From Agrobacterium vitis (GTDB lineage Bacteria; Pseudomonadota; Alphaproteobacteria; Rhizobiales; Rhizobiaceae), in assembly GCF_037039395.1 (NCBI RefSeq), contig NZ_CP146242.1, positions 3,731,001 to 3,795,000 of the forward strand: a stretch of 64,000 nucleotides of DNA, written 5' to 3'. The notes below the pieces were generated by a model. That model was not told the origin of the DNA and did no database searches. It saw only the letters and a list, made by a program, of their open reading frames with translations. Position numbers and translations under genes: made by a program. Below are positions 26,067-35,439 of this stretch, one piece after another; within the stretch, counting starts at the first letter, position 1, and the number at the start of each line of letters is the position of its first letter.

Positions 26067-26792
26067 TCAGCTACGCCCAAGCGACGGAAAAGCCTGGAGA
26101 ATTCCACCAATGACATAGAGGTAAATGCCGCTGATAATGAAGGGGATGACCACGAAAGACGGCGTTTGAAAGTGCATCAGCAAAGCCGCGCCACCCAATC
26201 CACACCACAGGAAGAACACCGCCAGATTAAGCGGTCGCAGCCGCTTGACCCGGACGGGATGCAGGAAGCTGATCGGCAGGAAGGTCAGCGCTACGGAAAT
26301 GCCGACCACAATCATCGCGGTCATTGCCGAGGCATCGATAACGAACAGGGTAAAAACGATCATATTCCACACGACTGGAAAGCCGGAGAAGAAATATTCG
26401 TCGGTTTTCATGCCCATATCGGCATAGTAGATGGCGCTGGACACCACGATCATTCCGGCAGCGACGAAGGACCAGGGCTGGCCGATCATACCGCTCTGAT
26501 AGAGCGCAAACGCAGGAAGCAGGACATAGGTGACATAATCGATAATGTTATCGAGCGTATCGCCAGACCAATTGGGCAGGACTTCCTTGACCTTGACCTT
26601 GCGGGCAATCGGCCCATCGATGCCATCCACGGCCAGCGCCAGGCCAAGCCACCAGAACATGTCCACAAAACGATGCTCCGCTGCAGCGACGACCCCCAGG
26701 AAGGCCAGGAACGAGCCGGAGGCTGTCAGAATATGCACGGAAAACGCGCGCATCTCTGCATAGGGTACACGCTTATAGTTGAAAATCTTCAT
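26067..26792 (-). CDS. pcs: Phosphatidylcholine synthase Pcs
   Basis: A 241-aa integral membrane enzyme that joins choline to CDP-diacylglycerol, a pathway found in rhizobia, Agrobacterium, Brucella and a few others. The CDP-alcohol phosphotransferase signature is present (DGIDGPIARK...SGDTLDNIIDYVTY), along with about eight hydrophobic segments. The start at 26792 (MKIFNYKRVPYAEMRAF) is the family-like N-terminus; the frame is open to 26864. It is divergent from the hydroxylase gene at 26989. Confidence 0.94.
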   Translation of the reverse strand: MKIFNYKRVPYAEMRAFSVHILTASGSFLAFLGVVAAAEHRFVDMFWWLGLALAVDGIDGPIARKVKVKEVLPNWSGDTLDNIIDYVTYVLLPAFALYQSGMIGQPWSFVAAGMIVVSSAIYYADMGMKTDEYFFSGFPVVWNMIVFTLFVIDASAMTAMIVVGISVALTFLPISFLHPVRVKRLRPLNLAVFFLWCGLGGAALLMHFQTPSFVVIPFIISGIYLYVIGGILQAFPSLGRS

Positions 26793-26988
26793 AATCCGCC
26801 GGTAGAAACCCCTTTGATCGGTTGGGGGATATTCTCTGAATCTGCCCCAAATGCAACCTTTCATCCAGGCTTTACCCGTTTTCCAGCGCCACGCCGCGAC
26901 ACATCGTCATTCGGTTGCGACACACAAGCCCATGGATTTTCAGCGTCAGACACCCTATTTTGCAGATGAATGCATGAAGGAGCAGACG

Positions 26989-28197
26989 ATGGAAACGGTC
27001 GATGTCACGGTAATTGGCGCAGGTCTGGCTGGGTCGGTCGCGGCACTGGCACTGGCCCGGCGCGGGCGCAAGGTAACGTTGATTGCCGGAGATACCCGCC
27101 CGAAAGATCGCCGCACCACGGCGCTGATGGATCAATCGATCCGCTTTCTCGACCGTCTCGGCCTCTGGGAAGACCTCAAATCCCAAGGTGAAGCGCTGTC
27201 GACCATGCAGATCATCGATGGCACCCAGCGGCTGCTGCGCGCGCCGCCCGTCGCCTTTCGCAGTTCTGAAATCGGGTTGGCCGCCTTCGGCTATAATTTT
27301 GAAAACAGCGATCTTCTCGATGTGTTTGACGCTGCCCTGGCGCAAGAACCCAACCTTACCGTTTTGCATCAACAGGCTGCCTCCATCGATTTCACCCAGC
27401 TCAATGCCCGGGTAACGCTTGCCGATAAAACCGTTATCGAATGCGATCTGGTGGTCGGTGCCGATGGCCGGCACTCGATGACGCGCGGGGCGGCGGATGT
27501 GGCGGTGCGGACCTGGTCCTATCCGCAGACCGCTGTGGTGTTGAATTTTACCCATGCCCTGCCCCACAACAATGTCTCGACCGAATTTCATACGGAAACC
27601 GGGCCTTTCACCCAGGTGCCGCTCAAGGGCAATCGTTCCAGCCTGGTCTGGGTGGTGGAGCCTGCGGAAGCAGCGCGGTTGACATCCTTGCCGCTCGAAG
27701 ACCTCAGCGCTCTGGTTGAAATGCGCATGCAGTCGCTGCTGGGCCAAGTCACGGTTGAGGCACCGGCCCAGGCCTGGCCGCTTTCGGGCATGAGCGCCAA
27801 CCGCTACGGCAAGGGTCGCGCCGTTTTCATCGGCGAGGCTGCGCATGCCTTCCCGCCCATCGGCGCACAAGGCCTCAATCTCAGCCTGCGCGACATCATG
27901 GCGCTGGAAGATCTTGTCGGGCATGAGCCGCAAAAGCCGCTCGGCGCGACGCTTGGCGACCGATTCGACCGCCGCCGCAAGGTCGATGTCTGGAGCCGCA
28001 CTGCCAGCGTCGATCTTCTGAACCGGTCGCTGCTGTCGTCCTTCCTGCCGGTGCAAATGGTGCGCGCCGCTGGAATTCACCTTCTCTCAAACCTGTCGCC
28101 GCTGCGCCATTTTGCCATGCGCGAGGGCGTTGCACCGGGCCGTGGCTTCGGCGCGTTTCCGCAGATGATCCGCGACAAGATCAAATCGCGGTTCTGA
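26989..28197 (+). CDS. UbiH/UbiF-family FAD-dependent hydroxylase
   Basis: A 402-aa flavoprotein monooxygenase of the ubiquinone-biosynthesis type. The N-terminal FAD-binding GAGLAGSVAALALARRG, the DG motif (VVGADGRHSMTR) and the second FAD motif (GEAAHAFPPIGAQGLNLSLRD) are clear. It probably hydroxylates an aromatic ring in ubiquinone synthesis; which position cannot be told. ATG at 26989 follows AAGGAG by 6 bases; the longer frame to 26851 overlaps the pcs promoter region and is unlikely. Confidence 0.92.
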   Translation: METVDVTVIGAGLAGSVAALALARRGRKVTLIAGDTRPKDRRTTALMDQSIRFLDRLGLWEDLKSQGEALSTMQIIDGTQRLLRAPPVAFRSSEIGLAAFGYNFENSDLLDVFDAALAQEPNLTVLHQQAASIDFTQLNARVTLADKTVIECDLVVGADGRHSMTRGAADVAVRTWSYPQTAVVLNFTHALPHNNVSTEFHTETGPFTQVPLKGNRSSLVWVVEPAEAARLTSLPLEDLSALVEMRMQSLLGQVTVEAPAQAWPLSGMSANRYGKGRAVFIGEAAHAFPPIGAQGLNLSLRDIMALEDLVGHEPQKPLGATLGDRFDRRRKVDVWSRTASVDLLNRSLLSSFLPVQMVRAAGIHLLSNLSPLRHFAMREGVAPGRGFGAFPQMIRDKIKSRF

Positions 28198-28220
28198 ACT
28201 GCGATATGACCGATCCCCGC

Positions 28221-28967
28221 TTATCCGATCCGTGACAGGATCGGAAAGCTCTGCTGAAACCAGATCGCCAGATCGGACACAAAACCGAATATGAAGGCAA
28301 GCCCGGTTGCGACCAGAAGCAGCCCCATGAGCTTTTCCACCAGACCGAGATGTCGGCGAAACCGGGTGAGAAACCGCATGAAAGCGCCTGAAAAGCCAGC
28401 GGCAATCCAAAAGGGAATGGCAAGTCCCAGCGAATAGACCGCCAGCAGCACCGCACCCTGTCCGACCGTATCGCGGGCCGCCGCAACCGCAAGGATGGCG
28501 CCCAGCACAGGGCCGATGCAGGGCGTCCAGCCAAAGGCAAAGGCCAGCCCCATCACATAGGCCCCTGTCAGGGTCGCAGGCTTGCCGCCGCCTGAAAAGC
28601 GCATTTCTCGGGCCAGCAGGCCGATGCGAAACAGGCCCAGAAAATTCAAACCCATGACGATGATGATCAAGCCGCCGATCTTCGACAGCAGATCGAGATG
28701 CTGACGCAACATCATGCCGATGGAGGAAGCGCCCGCCCCGAGCGCCACGAAGACTGTGGCAAAGCCCAGGGTGAAACACAGGGCCGAAAAAATCACCGCC
28801 GAGCGCGCCCGCCGATCGACCGCCACTGCCTCGCCGCGAAACTGCTCGACGCTGACCCCCGCCATATAGCAGAGGTAAGGCGGCACCAGCGGCAAAACAC
28901 AGGGCGAGAGAAAGGACAGGGTCCCGGCCACAAGCGCCGTCAGAAATGGAATTTCAGCAATCGTCAC
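28221..28967 (-). CDS. CcdA-type cytochrome c biogenesis thiol transporter
   Basis: A 248-aa inner-membrane protein with six helices that carries reducing equivalents from cytoplasmic thioredoxin to the periplasm. The two redox cysteines lie in LSPCVLPLVPPYLCYMAG and WTPCIGPVLGA. GTG at 28967 has GAGGA 4-5 bases upstream; the frame continues to 28991. It is convergent with the hydroxylase gene, 24 bases apart. Confidence 0.9.
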   Translation of the reverse strand: MTIAEIPFLTALVAGTLSFLSPCVLPLVPPYLCYMAGVSVEQFRGEAVAVDRRARSAVIFSALCFTLGFATVFVALGAGASSIGMMLRQHLDLLSKIGGLIIIVMGLNFLGLFRIGLLAREMRFSGGGKPATLTGAYVMGLAFAFGWTPCIGPVLGAILAVAAARDTVGQGAVLLAVYSLGLAIPFWIAAGFSGAFMRFLTRFRRHLGLVEKLMGLLLVATGLAFIFGFVSDLAIWFQQSFPILSRIG

Positions 28968-28994
28968 AATGTCCTCACCGCCCGGCACCAAATT

Positions 28995-29163
28995 CTAGAG
29001 CATCGTGCAGAAAATCAGAATCAGCAGGATGCTCTTAGTTTTAGTTTACGCATCGGAGTTGTCCGAAAACCGGTTCCCACTTTTCGGTCCGATGCTCTAT
29101 GTTTTAGTTTACGCATCGGAGTTGTCCGAAAACCGGTTCTTAACTTTCGGTCCAATGCTCTAG
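28995..29163. repeat. Composite rhizobial intergenic repeat with a 63-bp tandem duplication
   Basis: Starts TCTAGAGCATCGTGC and continues into two adjacent 63-bp units (29038-29100 and 29101-29163) that differ at about six positions. Each carries GCATCGGAGTTGTCCGAAAA and CGGTTC...TTTCGGTCC.ATGCTCTA. The inner palindrome is the same element as at 38505-38610. Positioned between the ccdA start and the tRNA-Lys promoter. Confidence 0.85.
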
Positions 29164-29260
29164 CGGTGTGGTAGCCCCGATGACAATGACGTGCCAATCA
29201 CCTTTTTGCCAAAGCCATAAAAACCTCTGGTGAAAATGTGAAAAAAGCTGTTTTTTTGGG

Positions 29261-29289
29261 TTGACCGAAAACACCGCCCTGCATATGGT
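29261..29289 (+). promoter_or_regulatory. sigma70-type promoter of tRNA-Lys
   Basis: TTGACC (29261-29266), a 17-base spacer and TATGGT (29284-29289), 36 bases before the mature tRNA 5' end. Spacing and position are as expected for a strong tRNA promoter. Confidence 0.8.
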
Positions 29290-29325
29290 CCGCGCACTTC
29301 CAGAGGGGCATTTGCTCCGCTTCGG

Positions 29326-29401
29326 GAGCGCGTAGCTCAGCCGGTAGAGCAACTGACTTTTAATCAGTAGGTCCAGGGTTCGAATCCCTGCGCGCTCACC
29401 A
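29326..29401 (+). tRNA. tRNA-Lys (anticodon TTT)
   Basis: A complete cloverleaf of 76 bases with encoded CCA. The acceptor stem is GAGCGCG/CGCGCTC, the D-loop AGCCGGTAGA, the anticodon stem ACTGA/TCAGT with loop CTTTTAA (anticodon TTT at 29359-29361), and the T-arm CAGGGTTCGAATCCCTG. It reads AAA and AAG lysine codons. A short stem CCCC/GGGG follows near 29434-29444. Confidence 0.97.
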
Positions 29402-29444
29402 CTTTCCTAGAAGATATATCACATCATCTTGGCCCCCGAAGGGG

Positions 29445-31229
29445 TTAAAACTCGCCCGCTACCTCTCTGCGCCTGAGGTCGAGTTCTTCGCTATAGCGGC
29501 GAAGCGTGTGGCTTTCGGTCAGCAAGCCGATGGGACGGTTCTGGACGCGGTCGTTCATCACGGCCAGCGCTTCGCTCTGGGTGGAATCAAAGATGGCGGC
29601 GGCCTGTTTGACGTTCATGGTCGGCAAAAGCACATCCTTGGTATAGCGCAGATAGGTTTCCAGGCTGCGGCTCTCATCCTCGCGGTCCATTGGATCGGCA
29701 TAGATTTCCGGCAGAAGCACGATACCGGCATAGCGGCCGTCGTCATTGACCATGATCACTCGCTGGGTCGAGCCCAATGGAAATTGCTTGCAGAATTCCT
29801 CAAGCCCCATGGAGAGCTTGGCGGTGCGGACATCGGCGCGCATCATCTTGGCCACAGTCAGGTCACGTATCCAGCCGACATCCTGGGCGCTGCGAATGGT
29901 TTCCCCGCGCAAGTGAAAACGCCATGTGGCGAAGGAATAGCCGAAGGACACCCGCACCACCAGCGAGGTGGTGATGACGGAAGCAAGCACCAGCGCGGTG
30001 ATTGGAAAGTCGCCGGTCAATTCCAGAGCCAGGAAGGTCATGGTCAGCGGTCCACCAATGACGGCGGCGGCAAAGGCGCTCATGCCGACCACGGCATAGA
30101 TCACCGGCGTCAGTGTCACCGCCGGAAACAGCATGGCCCCGAAGGCAAAGATCTTGCCGAGCAGCGCGCCCATGAACAGCGAGGCGAAAAACAGGCCGCC
30201 ACGAAAGCCGGAGCCAATGGAGACGGCGCTGGCAATGGATTTCAGCACGAACAGCAGCACCAGCGCATAAAGGCTGCTCTGGGTATTGAGGTTGATATGC
30301 AGCGCACCGTGGCCACCGGCCAGAACCTGCGGGGAGACCAGCGCCAGAAGGCCGATGATGATCCCGCCGATCATCGGCCTGAAGGGCTGGGAGATGAAGC
30401 TTTTTCGCGCGGTTTCCTCGATGAAGGATACGGCCTGCATGAGCACGATGCCAACGCCTGCGCAAACGATGCCGAGCATCACCGCGGGCAGGTAATCGAT
30501 TGGGGTAATATTGCCAACCGCACCGATATCGATAGACAGGCCCTGCCCGCCGATCTGGCTGGTGACGATTTTTGCCACCAGCGCAGAGACGATCACCGGG
30601 GCAAGCGTCACGACCGTATAGGAGCCGATGATCAGTTCGACCGCGTAAAAGGCGCCGGTCAGCGGCGCATCGAAGGCCGCAGCAATGGCGCCAGCCGCCC
30701 CGCAGCCGACCAGCAGCCGCAAGTCACCGCGCCGCAGCTTCAGCTTCACGCCAAGCTTGGAGGCAAAGCCGGAGGCGATCTGGGTGTAACCCGCCTCCAG
30801 CCCGACCGAGGCCCCGAAGCCGTTGGAAATGATGTTCTGCACGCAAACGATGATGCTGTCGGTCAACGACAGCCGTCCGCCATGCAGTGCATTGGCCTCG
30901 ATGGGGTCGACCATCGGCTTTTTACGGGTTTTGGACAGGATAAAGACAATAATGCCGAGGATGACACCGCCGATTATAGGGCCGCCCAGCACAATAGGTC
31001 CGGTAATGCCGCTGCCACTGAGCGTGCCTTCCACACCGAAAATCAGAAAATGCAGACTGGCGCTCAGGAAGCTGACCAGCGACACCAGCAAACCCGCGAG
31101 TATGCCTATAATGGCGGCCAGCACCACCAGACCCAGTTCGCCACGCCGTAGCAGTGCCTGAAGCCGGGATGCTTTCAGATTGTTGAGAAAGCTGGCCGTG
31201 CTGGGAGATTGAAAGGGCTTGTTCAACAT
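29445..31229 (-). CDS. CLC-family chloride channel/transporter with C-terminal CBS domains
   Basis: A 594-aa membrane protein. The CLC core covers about residues 25-440 with many hydrophobic helices. The usual GREGP filter motif reads GLEAG (in ASVGLEAGYTQI), keeping the gating glutamate but not the Arg or Pro; the GxFxP site reads GFRGGLFFAS. Two CBS-like segments follow at about 455-580 (DLTVAKMMRADV and LLPTMNVKQAAAIF). It exchanges or conducts chloride or another anion. The end lies 43 bases from the tRNA gene on the opposite strand. Confidence 0.9.
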   Translation of the reverse strand: MLNKPFQSPSTASFLNNLKASRLQALLRRGELGLVVLAAIIGILAGLLVSLVSFLSASLHFLIFGVEGTLSGSGITGPIVLGGPIIGGVILGIIVFILSKTRKKPMVDPIEANALHGGRLSLTDSIIVCVQNIISNGFGASVGLEAGYTQIASGFASKLGVKLKLRRGDLRLLVGCGAAGAIAAAFDAPLTGAFYAVELIIGSYTVVTLAPVIVSALVAKIVTSQIGGQGLSIDIGAVGNITPIDYLPAVMLGIVCAGVGIVLMQAVSFIEETARKSFISQPFRPMIGGIIIGLLALVSPQVLAGGHGALHINLNTQSSLYALVLLFVLKSIASAVSIGSGFRGGLFFASLFMGALLGKIFAFGAMLFPAVTLTPVIYAVVGMSAFAAAVIGGPLTMTFLALELTGDFPITALVLASVITTSLVVRVSFGYSFATWRFHLRGETIRSAQDVGWIRDLTVAKMMRADVRTAKLSMGLEEFCKQFPLGSTQRVIMVNDDGRYAGIVLLPEIYADPMDREDESRSLETYLRYTKDVLLPTMNVKQAAAIFDSTQSEALAVMNDRVQNRPIGLLTESHTLRRYSEELDLRRREVAGEF

Positions 31230-31263
31230 CGTCTATCCTGGCCCGCGCCATGTTTTCGAGAAA

Positions 31264-32082
31264 TCAGGCCGACAGCGTGACCTCGAATTGCATCTGGTCA
31301 TAGGCCGGCTCGACATCATCAGGCGTTTCGCGCAGGACGGTGTCGTAATCGAGCGGAATATGCATATGGGTCAATATCGCCCGCTTCGGGGCAAGCCTGT
31401 CGATCCAGGCGAGCGATTGCGAGAGCGACAGATGGCTCGGATGCTCCCTATATTGCAGGGCATCGATAACAAGCACATCCAGCCCAGCTAGGCGAGGCAC
31501 GGTTTTCTCGGGAAAATCGCTGACATCGCTGCAATAGGCGATATCGCCGATGCGAAAGCCGAGTGACATAATGTCTCCATGCCGCTGTTCCAGCGGCAGG
31601 AGCGCGATGCGGCCGCCCGCGCCATCGATCTCGACCGGACGGTCCATGTCCTCGATGAGATGCGGCCGCACGATGGGTGGATAATTGCTACCATCAGGGG
31701 TCTTCAGGCAATAGCCGAACCCCGACTCTATCCGGCGCATGGTCTCTGGATCGGCATAAATCGGAATGCGTCCGCGCTGCATCAAGGAATAGCCGCGAAG
31801 ATCATCGATGCCGTGCAGATGGTCGGCATGGGCGTGGCTGTAGACGACGGCGTCCAACGATTGAACACCGGCACGGATCATCTGCTCACGAAAATCCGGG
31901 CCGGTATCGACCAGAACCACCGTCTTGCCGCCATCCGGGCCGATCTGCTCGATCAGGAAAGACGCGCGTGTGCGCCGGTTTTTCGGGTTTGAAGGATCGC
32001 AGTCTCCCCAGTCACCATTGATCCGCGGCACGCCCGGCGACGATGAGCACCCCAAAATGGTGAAGCGGCGGAGATAGGTCAT
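31264..32082 (-). CDS. MBL-fold metallo-hydrolase (PhnP-like)
   Basis: A 272-aa cytoplasmic metallo-beta-lactamase-fold hydrolase. It has the metal motif SHAHADHLHGIDDL, further ligand histidines in LPLEQRHGDIMSLGF and the closing LTHMHIPLDYD. The closest described type is PhnP, a cyclic phosphodiesterase, but the substrate here is not known. It is 7 bases after tatD and part of the metG-tatD-MBL string. Confidence 0.88.
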   Translation of the reverse strand: MTYLRRFTILGCSSSPGVPRINGDWGDCDPSNPKNRRTRASFLIEQIGPDGGKTVVLVDTGPDFREQMIRAGVQSLDAVVYSHAHADHLHGIDDLRGYSLMQRGRIPIYADPETMRRIESGFGYCLKTPDGSNYPPIVRPHLIEDMDRPVEIDGAGGRIALLPLEQRHGDIMSLGFRIGDIAYCSDVSDFPEKTVPRLAGLDVLVIDALQYREHPSHLSLSQSLAWIDRLAPKRAILTHMHIPLDYDTVLRETPDDVEPAYDQMQFEVTLSA

Positions 32083-32089
32083 CGGTCAC

Positions 32090-32872
32090 TCAAAGCCTTG
32101 GCATTTTCGAAAACAGACGCAATGCATTATCCGTGGTGATCGCGGCGATGTCCGCGTAGCTGACACCCTTGACCTCGGCCAGCACCTCCGCCGTATTGAC
32201 GACATAGGAGGGTTCGTTGCGCTTTCCACGCCAGCGCTTCGGCGCAAGGTAAGGCGCGTCGGTCTCCACCAGCAGCCGATCCATCGGCAGATCCTTGGCG
32301 ATATCGCGCAGCTCCTGCGATTTCGGAAAAGTCAGAATGCCGGAAAAGGAAATATAGCCGCCCAGCTCGACGCCGGTTTTCGCCAAAGCTTCGCCAGCCG
32401 AAAAGCAATGCAGAATGAAGGGAAACGCACCCTTGGCCGTCTTCTCGCGCAGGATCTGCGCCATGTCGTCATCGGCGCTGCGGCTATGGATCACCAGCGG
32501 CAATTGTGTGCGGCGCGACGCCTCGATATGACGCAGGAAGCCGGTTTTCTGGTCTTCTGGCGTCTGGGTATCGTAGAAGTAATCGAGGCCGCATTCGCCG
32601 ATGGCAACGACTTTCTCATGCGCCTCGGCCAGCCGCACCAGATCATCAGCACCAATCTCCAGCTCTTCATTGGCGTTGTTGGGATGCGTGCCGACCGAGC
32701 AGAATACCGAAGGGTAGCGCTCGGTCAGCGCCAAAAGCGCCGGAAGCTTGGCGACGCGGGTGGAGATCGTCACCATCTGCTTGACGCCTGCGTCATGGGC
32801 GCGCTTCACCAGCGCGTCGCGCTCTTCTTCGAAATCGGCGAAATCCAGATGGCAATGGGTATCGATCAGCAT
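32090..32872 (-). CDS. TatD-family metal-dependent hydrolase
   Basis: A 260-aa TIM-barrel hydrolase (amidohydrolase superfamily). Metal ligands are visible in DTHCHLDF at the N-terminus, GECGLDYFYD, HSRSADDD, HCFSAG and ETDAPYLAP. The family has 3'-5' DNase and RNase activities and roles in DNA repair. It begins 4 bases after the metG stop and ends 8 bases before the MBL gene, so it is co-transcribed. Confidence 0.93.
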   Translation of the reverse strand: MLIDTHCHLDFADFEEERDALVKRAHDAGVKQMVTISTRVAKLPALLALTERYPSVFCSVGTHPNNANEELEIGADDLVRLAEAHEKVVAIGECGLDYFYDTQTPEDQKTGFLRHIEASRRTQLPLVIHSRSADDDMAQILREKTAKGAFPFILHCFSAGEALAKTGVELGGYISFSGILTFPKSQELRDIAKDLPMDRLLVETDAPYLAPKRWRGKRNEPSYVVNTAEVLAEVKGVSYADIAAITTDNALRLFSKMPRL

Positions 32873-32875
32873 CTA

Positions 32876-34441
32876 TCAGGCCCTGTCTGCTGCTTTGTCT
32901 GCATCGGGAGCAACGTAGCGTGGGAAGACCGGTGAGACGGCAGGAAGCTCCGTTCCGGGCGTCAGGCGACCGGCCTTGCCCAGTTTGGCGAACACCCGAT
33001 CATCGGGCGCAATAGCCACGAGATCAAGCAGCTTCGCTGCGCTGTCAGGCATGATCGGCTGGAACAGGATGGCAATCTGCCGCACCACTTCCGCCGTCAC
33101 ATACAGCACGGTTTCCATGCGCGGCACATCCGTCTTGCGCAGCACCCAAGGCGCCTGGGCGGCGAAATAGCGGTCGGCTTCGTTGACGATGTTCATGATT
33201 GCACCCACGGCCTTGTGGATCTGTTGGCGAGACATTTCCTCACGGCAAATGGCAATCGCTTCATCCGCCGTGGCGAGAATAGCCTCGTCGGCCTCGGTCA
33301 ACGGGCCGGGCTGCGGCACCTTGCCGTCAAGATTCTTGGCGATCATCGACAGCGAACGGCTGGCGAGATTACCGATGCCGTTGGCAAGATCAGCATTGAT
33401 ACGCGGAGCAATAAGCTCAGCATTACAGTTTCCATCCTGCCCAAAAGAAATTTCGCGGCACAGGAAATAACGGACATTATCAAGACCGAACTGCTGCAAC
33501 AGATCAAAGGGGTCAACCACATTCCCGAGCGATTTTGACATCTTCTCGCCCTTGTTCAGGACGAATCCGTGGGCGAAAATTCGCTTAGGCAACGCAACAC
33601 CCGCCGACAGCAGGAAAGCCGGCCAGTAGACAGCGTGGAAGCGAATGATATCCTTACCGATGATATGGGCGTCTGCTGGCCAGTATTTGGCGCGCGGACC
33701 GTTTTCATCGGTCAGATAGCCGGTGGCGGTGATGTAATTGGTCAGCGCATCGACCCAGACATACATGACATGCTTGTCATCGCCGGGCACCTTGATGCCC
33801 CAGTCAAAGGTGGTGCGCGACATCGACAGGTCCTTGAGACCGGACTTGACGAAGGACAGCACCTCATTGCGGCGCTCATTGGGGCCAATGAAATCCGGTT
33901 GATCCTCATAGAGCTTCAGCAGCTTGTCTTCATAGGCTGAAAGACGGAAGAAATAGCTCTCCTCCTCCACCCATTCCACCGGCGTTCCCTGTGGCCCATA
34001 GCGAACGCCATCGGCGCGCACTTCAGTTTCGTCTTCGGCGTAATAGGCCTCGTCGCGCACCGAATACCAGCCTGCATAGCTGTCCTTATAGATATCGCCG
34101 TTCTTCTCCATCCGCTTCCAGATTTCCTGGCTGGCGGCGTGGTGGCGGGCTTCCGTGGTGCGGATGAAATCGTCGTTGGAGGCATTGAGCAGCTTGCCCA
34201 TGGCGCGGAATTCGTCCGAATTACGCTTCGCCAGTTCCTCTGGCGCAATGCCTTCGTTGCGGGCGGTCTGCTGCATTTTCTGGCCATGCTCGTCGGTGCC
34301 GGTCAGGAAGAACACATCCTTGCCATCCAGCCGCTGGAAGCGCGCCATCGCATCGGTCGCGATCAGCTCATAGGCATGGCCGATATGCGGCTTGCCGTTC
34401 GGATAGGAAATGGCGGTGGTGATGTAGAACGTATCTTTCAT
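32876..34441 (-). CDS. metG: Methionyl-tRNA synthetase
   Basis: A 521-aa class I aminoacyl-tRNA synthetase. The HIGH-type motif is [12 protein letters not shown] and the KMSKS motif is [12 protein letters not shown]. No four-cysteine zinc knuckle or C-terminal tRNA-binding domain is seen, as in the shorter MetG2-like form of alphaproteobacteria. The ATG at 34441 is the standard N-terminus ([16 protein letters not shown]). It heads the metG-tatD-MBL string. Confidence 0.96.
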   Translation of the reverse strand: MKDTFYITTAISYPNGKPHIGHAYELIATDAMARFQRLDGKDVFFLTGTDEHGQKMQQTARNEGIAPEELAKRNSDEFRAMGKLLNASNDDFIRTTEARHHAASQEIWKRMEKNGDIYKDSYAGWYSVRDEAYYAEDETEVRADGVRYGPQGTPVEWVEEESYFFRLSAYEDKLLKLYEDQPDFIGPNERRNEVLSFVKSGLKDLSMSRTTFDWGIKVPGDDKHVMYVWVDALTNYITATGYLTDENGPRAKYWPADAHIIGKDIIRFHAVYWPAFLLSAGVALPKRIFAHGFVLNKGEKMSKSLGNVVDPFDLLQQFGLDNVRYFLCREISFGQDGNCNAELIAPRINADLANGIGNLASRSLSMIAKNLDGKVPQPGPLTEADEAILATADEAIAICREEMSRQQIHKAVGAIMNIVNEADRYFAAQAPWVLRKTDVPRMETVLYVTAEVVRQIAILFQPIMPDSAAKLLDLVAIAPDDRVFAKLGKAGRLTPGTELPAVSPVFPRYVAPDADKAADRA

Positions 34442-34628
34442 GGGTCGGCCCTTGCAGTCCGCTTTATCGATCGGGAATGTCCGCCGCTCTTAGCGCATGT
34501 CGCCGCGTTGCGAAACAACAAGTTTCTCGACCACGCGCTTTGCGCATGCGGCCGCTGCCTTGACCGGCGTGCATTCCTTTCGCTAGATCGATGTCATCGG
34601 CCCTGTCCGAATCCGAGGAGGCGACGTT

Positions 34629-35426
34629 CTGACCGATTTTTCATTCGATCCAATGGTTTCGCTTTCAGGCTTTTTCGTCGGGGCTCTGGTCGGTATTACC
34701 GGCGTTGGCGGCGCCTCGCTGATGACGCCATTGATGGTGCTGCTGTTTGGCATTCATCCGGCAACCGCAGTGGGAACCGACCTTCTCTACGCGGCAATCA
34801 CCAAAATGGCGGGTGCAGCCGTGCATCATCGCCACGGGCACATCCGCTGGCGGCTGGTCGGCCTGCTGGCGCTGGGCAGCATTCCGGCAACATCGGTGAC
34901 GCTCTGGCTGATGAGCGGCGTCGACCGGAAAAGCGCCCATTCCACCGATCTCCTGACCACCAGCCTCGGCATCATGCTGATGATCACTGCACTCATCCTG
35001 CTGTTTCGCGATCTGCTGATGCGCTATGAAATCAACTGGCTTCAAGCCCATCGCAGCCCTAGCCCACGCACCATTGCAATCGGCACTGTCGTTCTTGGCC
35101 TAGTGCTGGGCACCGTCGTTACGCTGACTTCGGTTGGCGCTGGTGCCATTGGCGTGACCGTGCTGCTGTTTCTCTACCCACGTGCAGCCATCAACGATAT
35201 CGTCGGCTCCGATATTGCTCACGCCATTCCGCTGACGCTGATCGGCGGTATCGGCTATTGGGTGATCGGCGACGTCAACTGGGTGCTGCTGGGCTCCTTG
35301 CTGATCGGCTCCATTCCAGGCATCGTCATGGGAAGTTATGCGGCACCACGCCTGCCGGAAAAGGCGGTAAGAATGATCCTCGCGGTTATTCTGGTCGTCG
35401 TCGCTGCAAAGCTGATCGCGCTATAG
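34629..35426 (+). CDS. Sulfite exporter TauE/SafE-family permease
   Basis: An inner-membrane protein with about seven or eight helices. The N-terminal half shows VGITGVGGASLMTPLMVLLFG and the second half the inverted-repeat partner GTVVTLTSVGAGAIGVTVLLFL, typical of the TSUP/TauE family that moves sulfite, sulfonates or other small anions. The first ATG is at 34653 and has no ribosome site. A strong GAGGAGG at 34615-34621 stands 7 bases before an in-frame CTG at 34629 that would add MTDFSFDP, so a CTG start is likely. It is the only plus-strand gene inside the rlpA-to-MBL block. Confidence 0.87.
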   Translation: MTDFSFDPMVSLSGFFVGALVGITGVGGASLMTPLMVLLFGIHPATAVGTDLLYAAITKMAGAAVHHRHGHIRWRLVGLLALGSIPATSVTLWLMSGVDRKSAHSTDLLTTSLGIMLMITALILLFRDLLMRYEINWLQAHRSPSPRTIAIGTVVLGLVLGTVVTLTSVGAGAIGVTVLLFLYPRAAINDIVGSDIAHAIPLTLIGGIGYWVIGDVNWVLLGSLLIGSIPGIVMGSYAAPRLPEKAVRMILAVILVVVAAKLIAL

Positions 35427-35439
35427 ACCCCGATCAAGC

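Noticed and set aside
29326..29401. tRNA-Lys as an integration site for an island
   Set aside because: No integrase gene and no repeated tRNA 3' end were seen nearby; the flanks are ordinary genes.
29508..31151. 547-codon open frame on the plus strand opposite the CLC gene
   Set aside because: Antisense shadow of a GC-rich gene: rich in His/Gln/Asp, no motif and no ribosome site; the minus-strand frame has clear CLC and CBS features.
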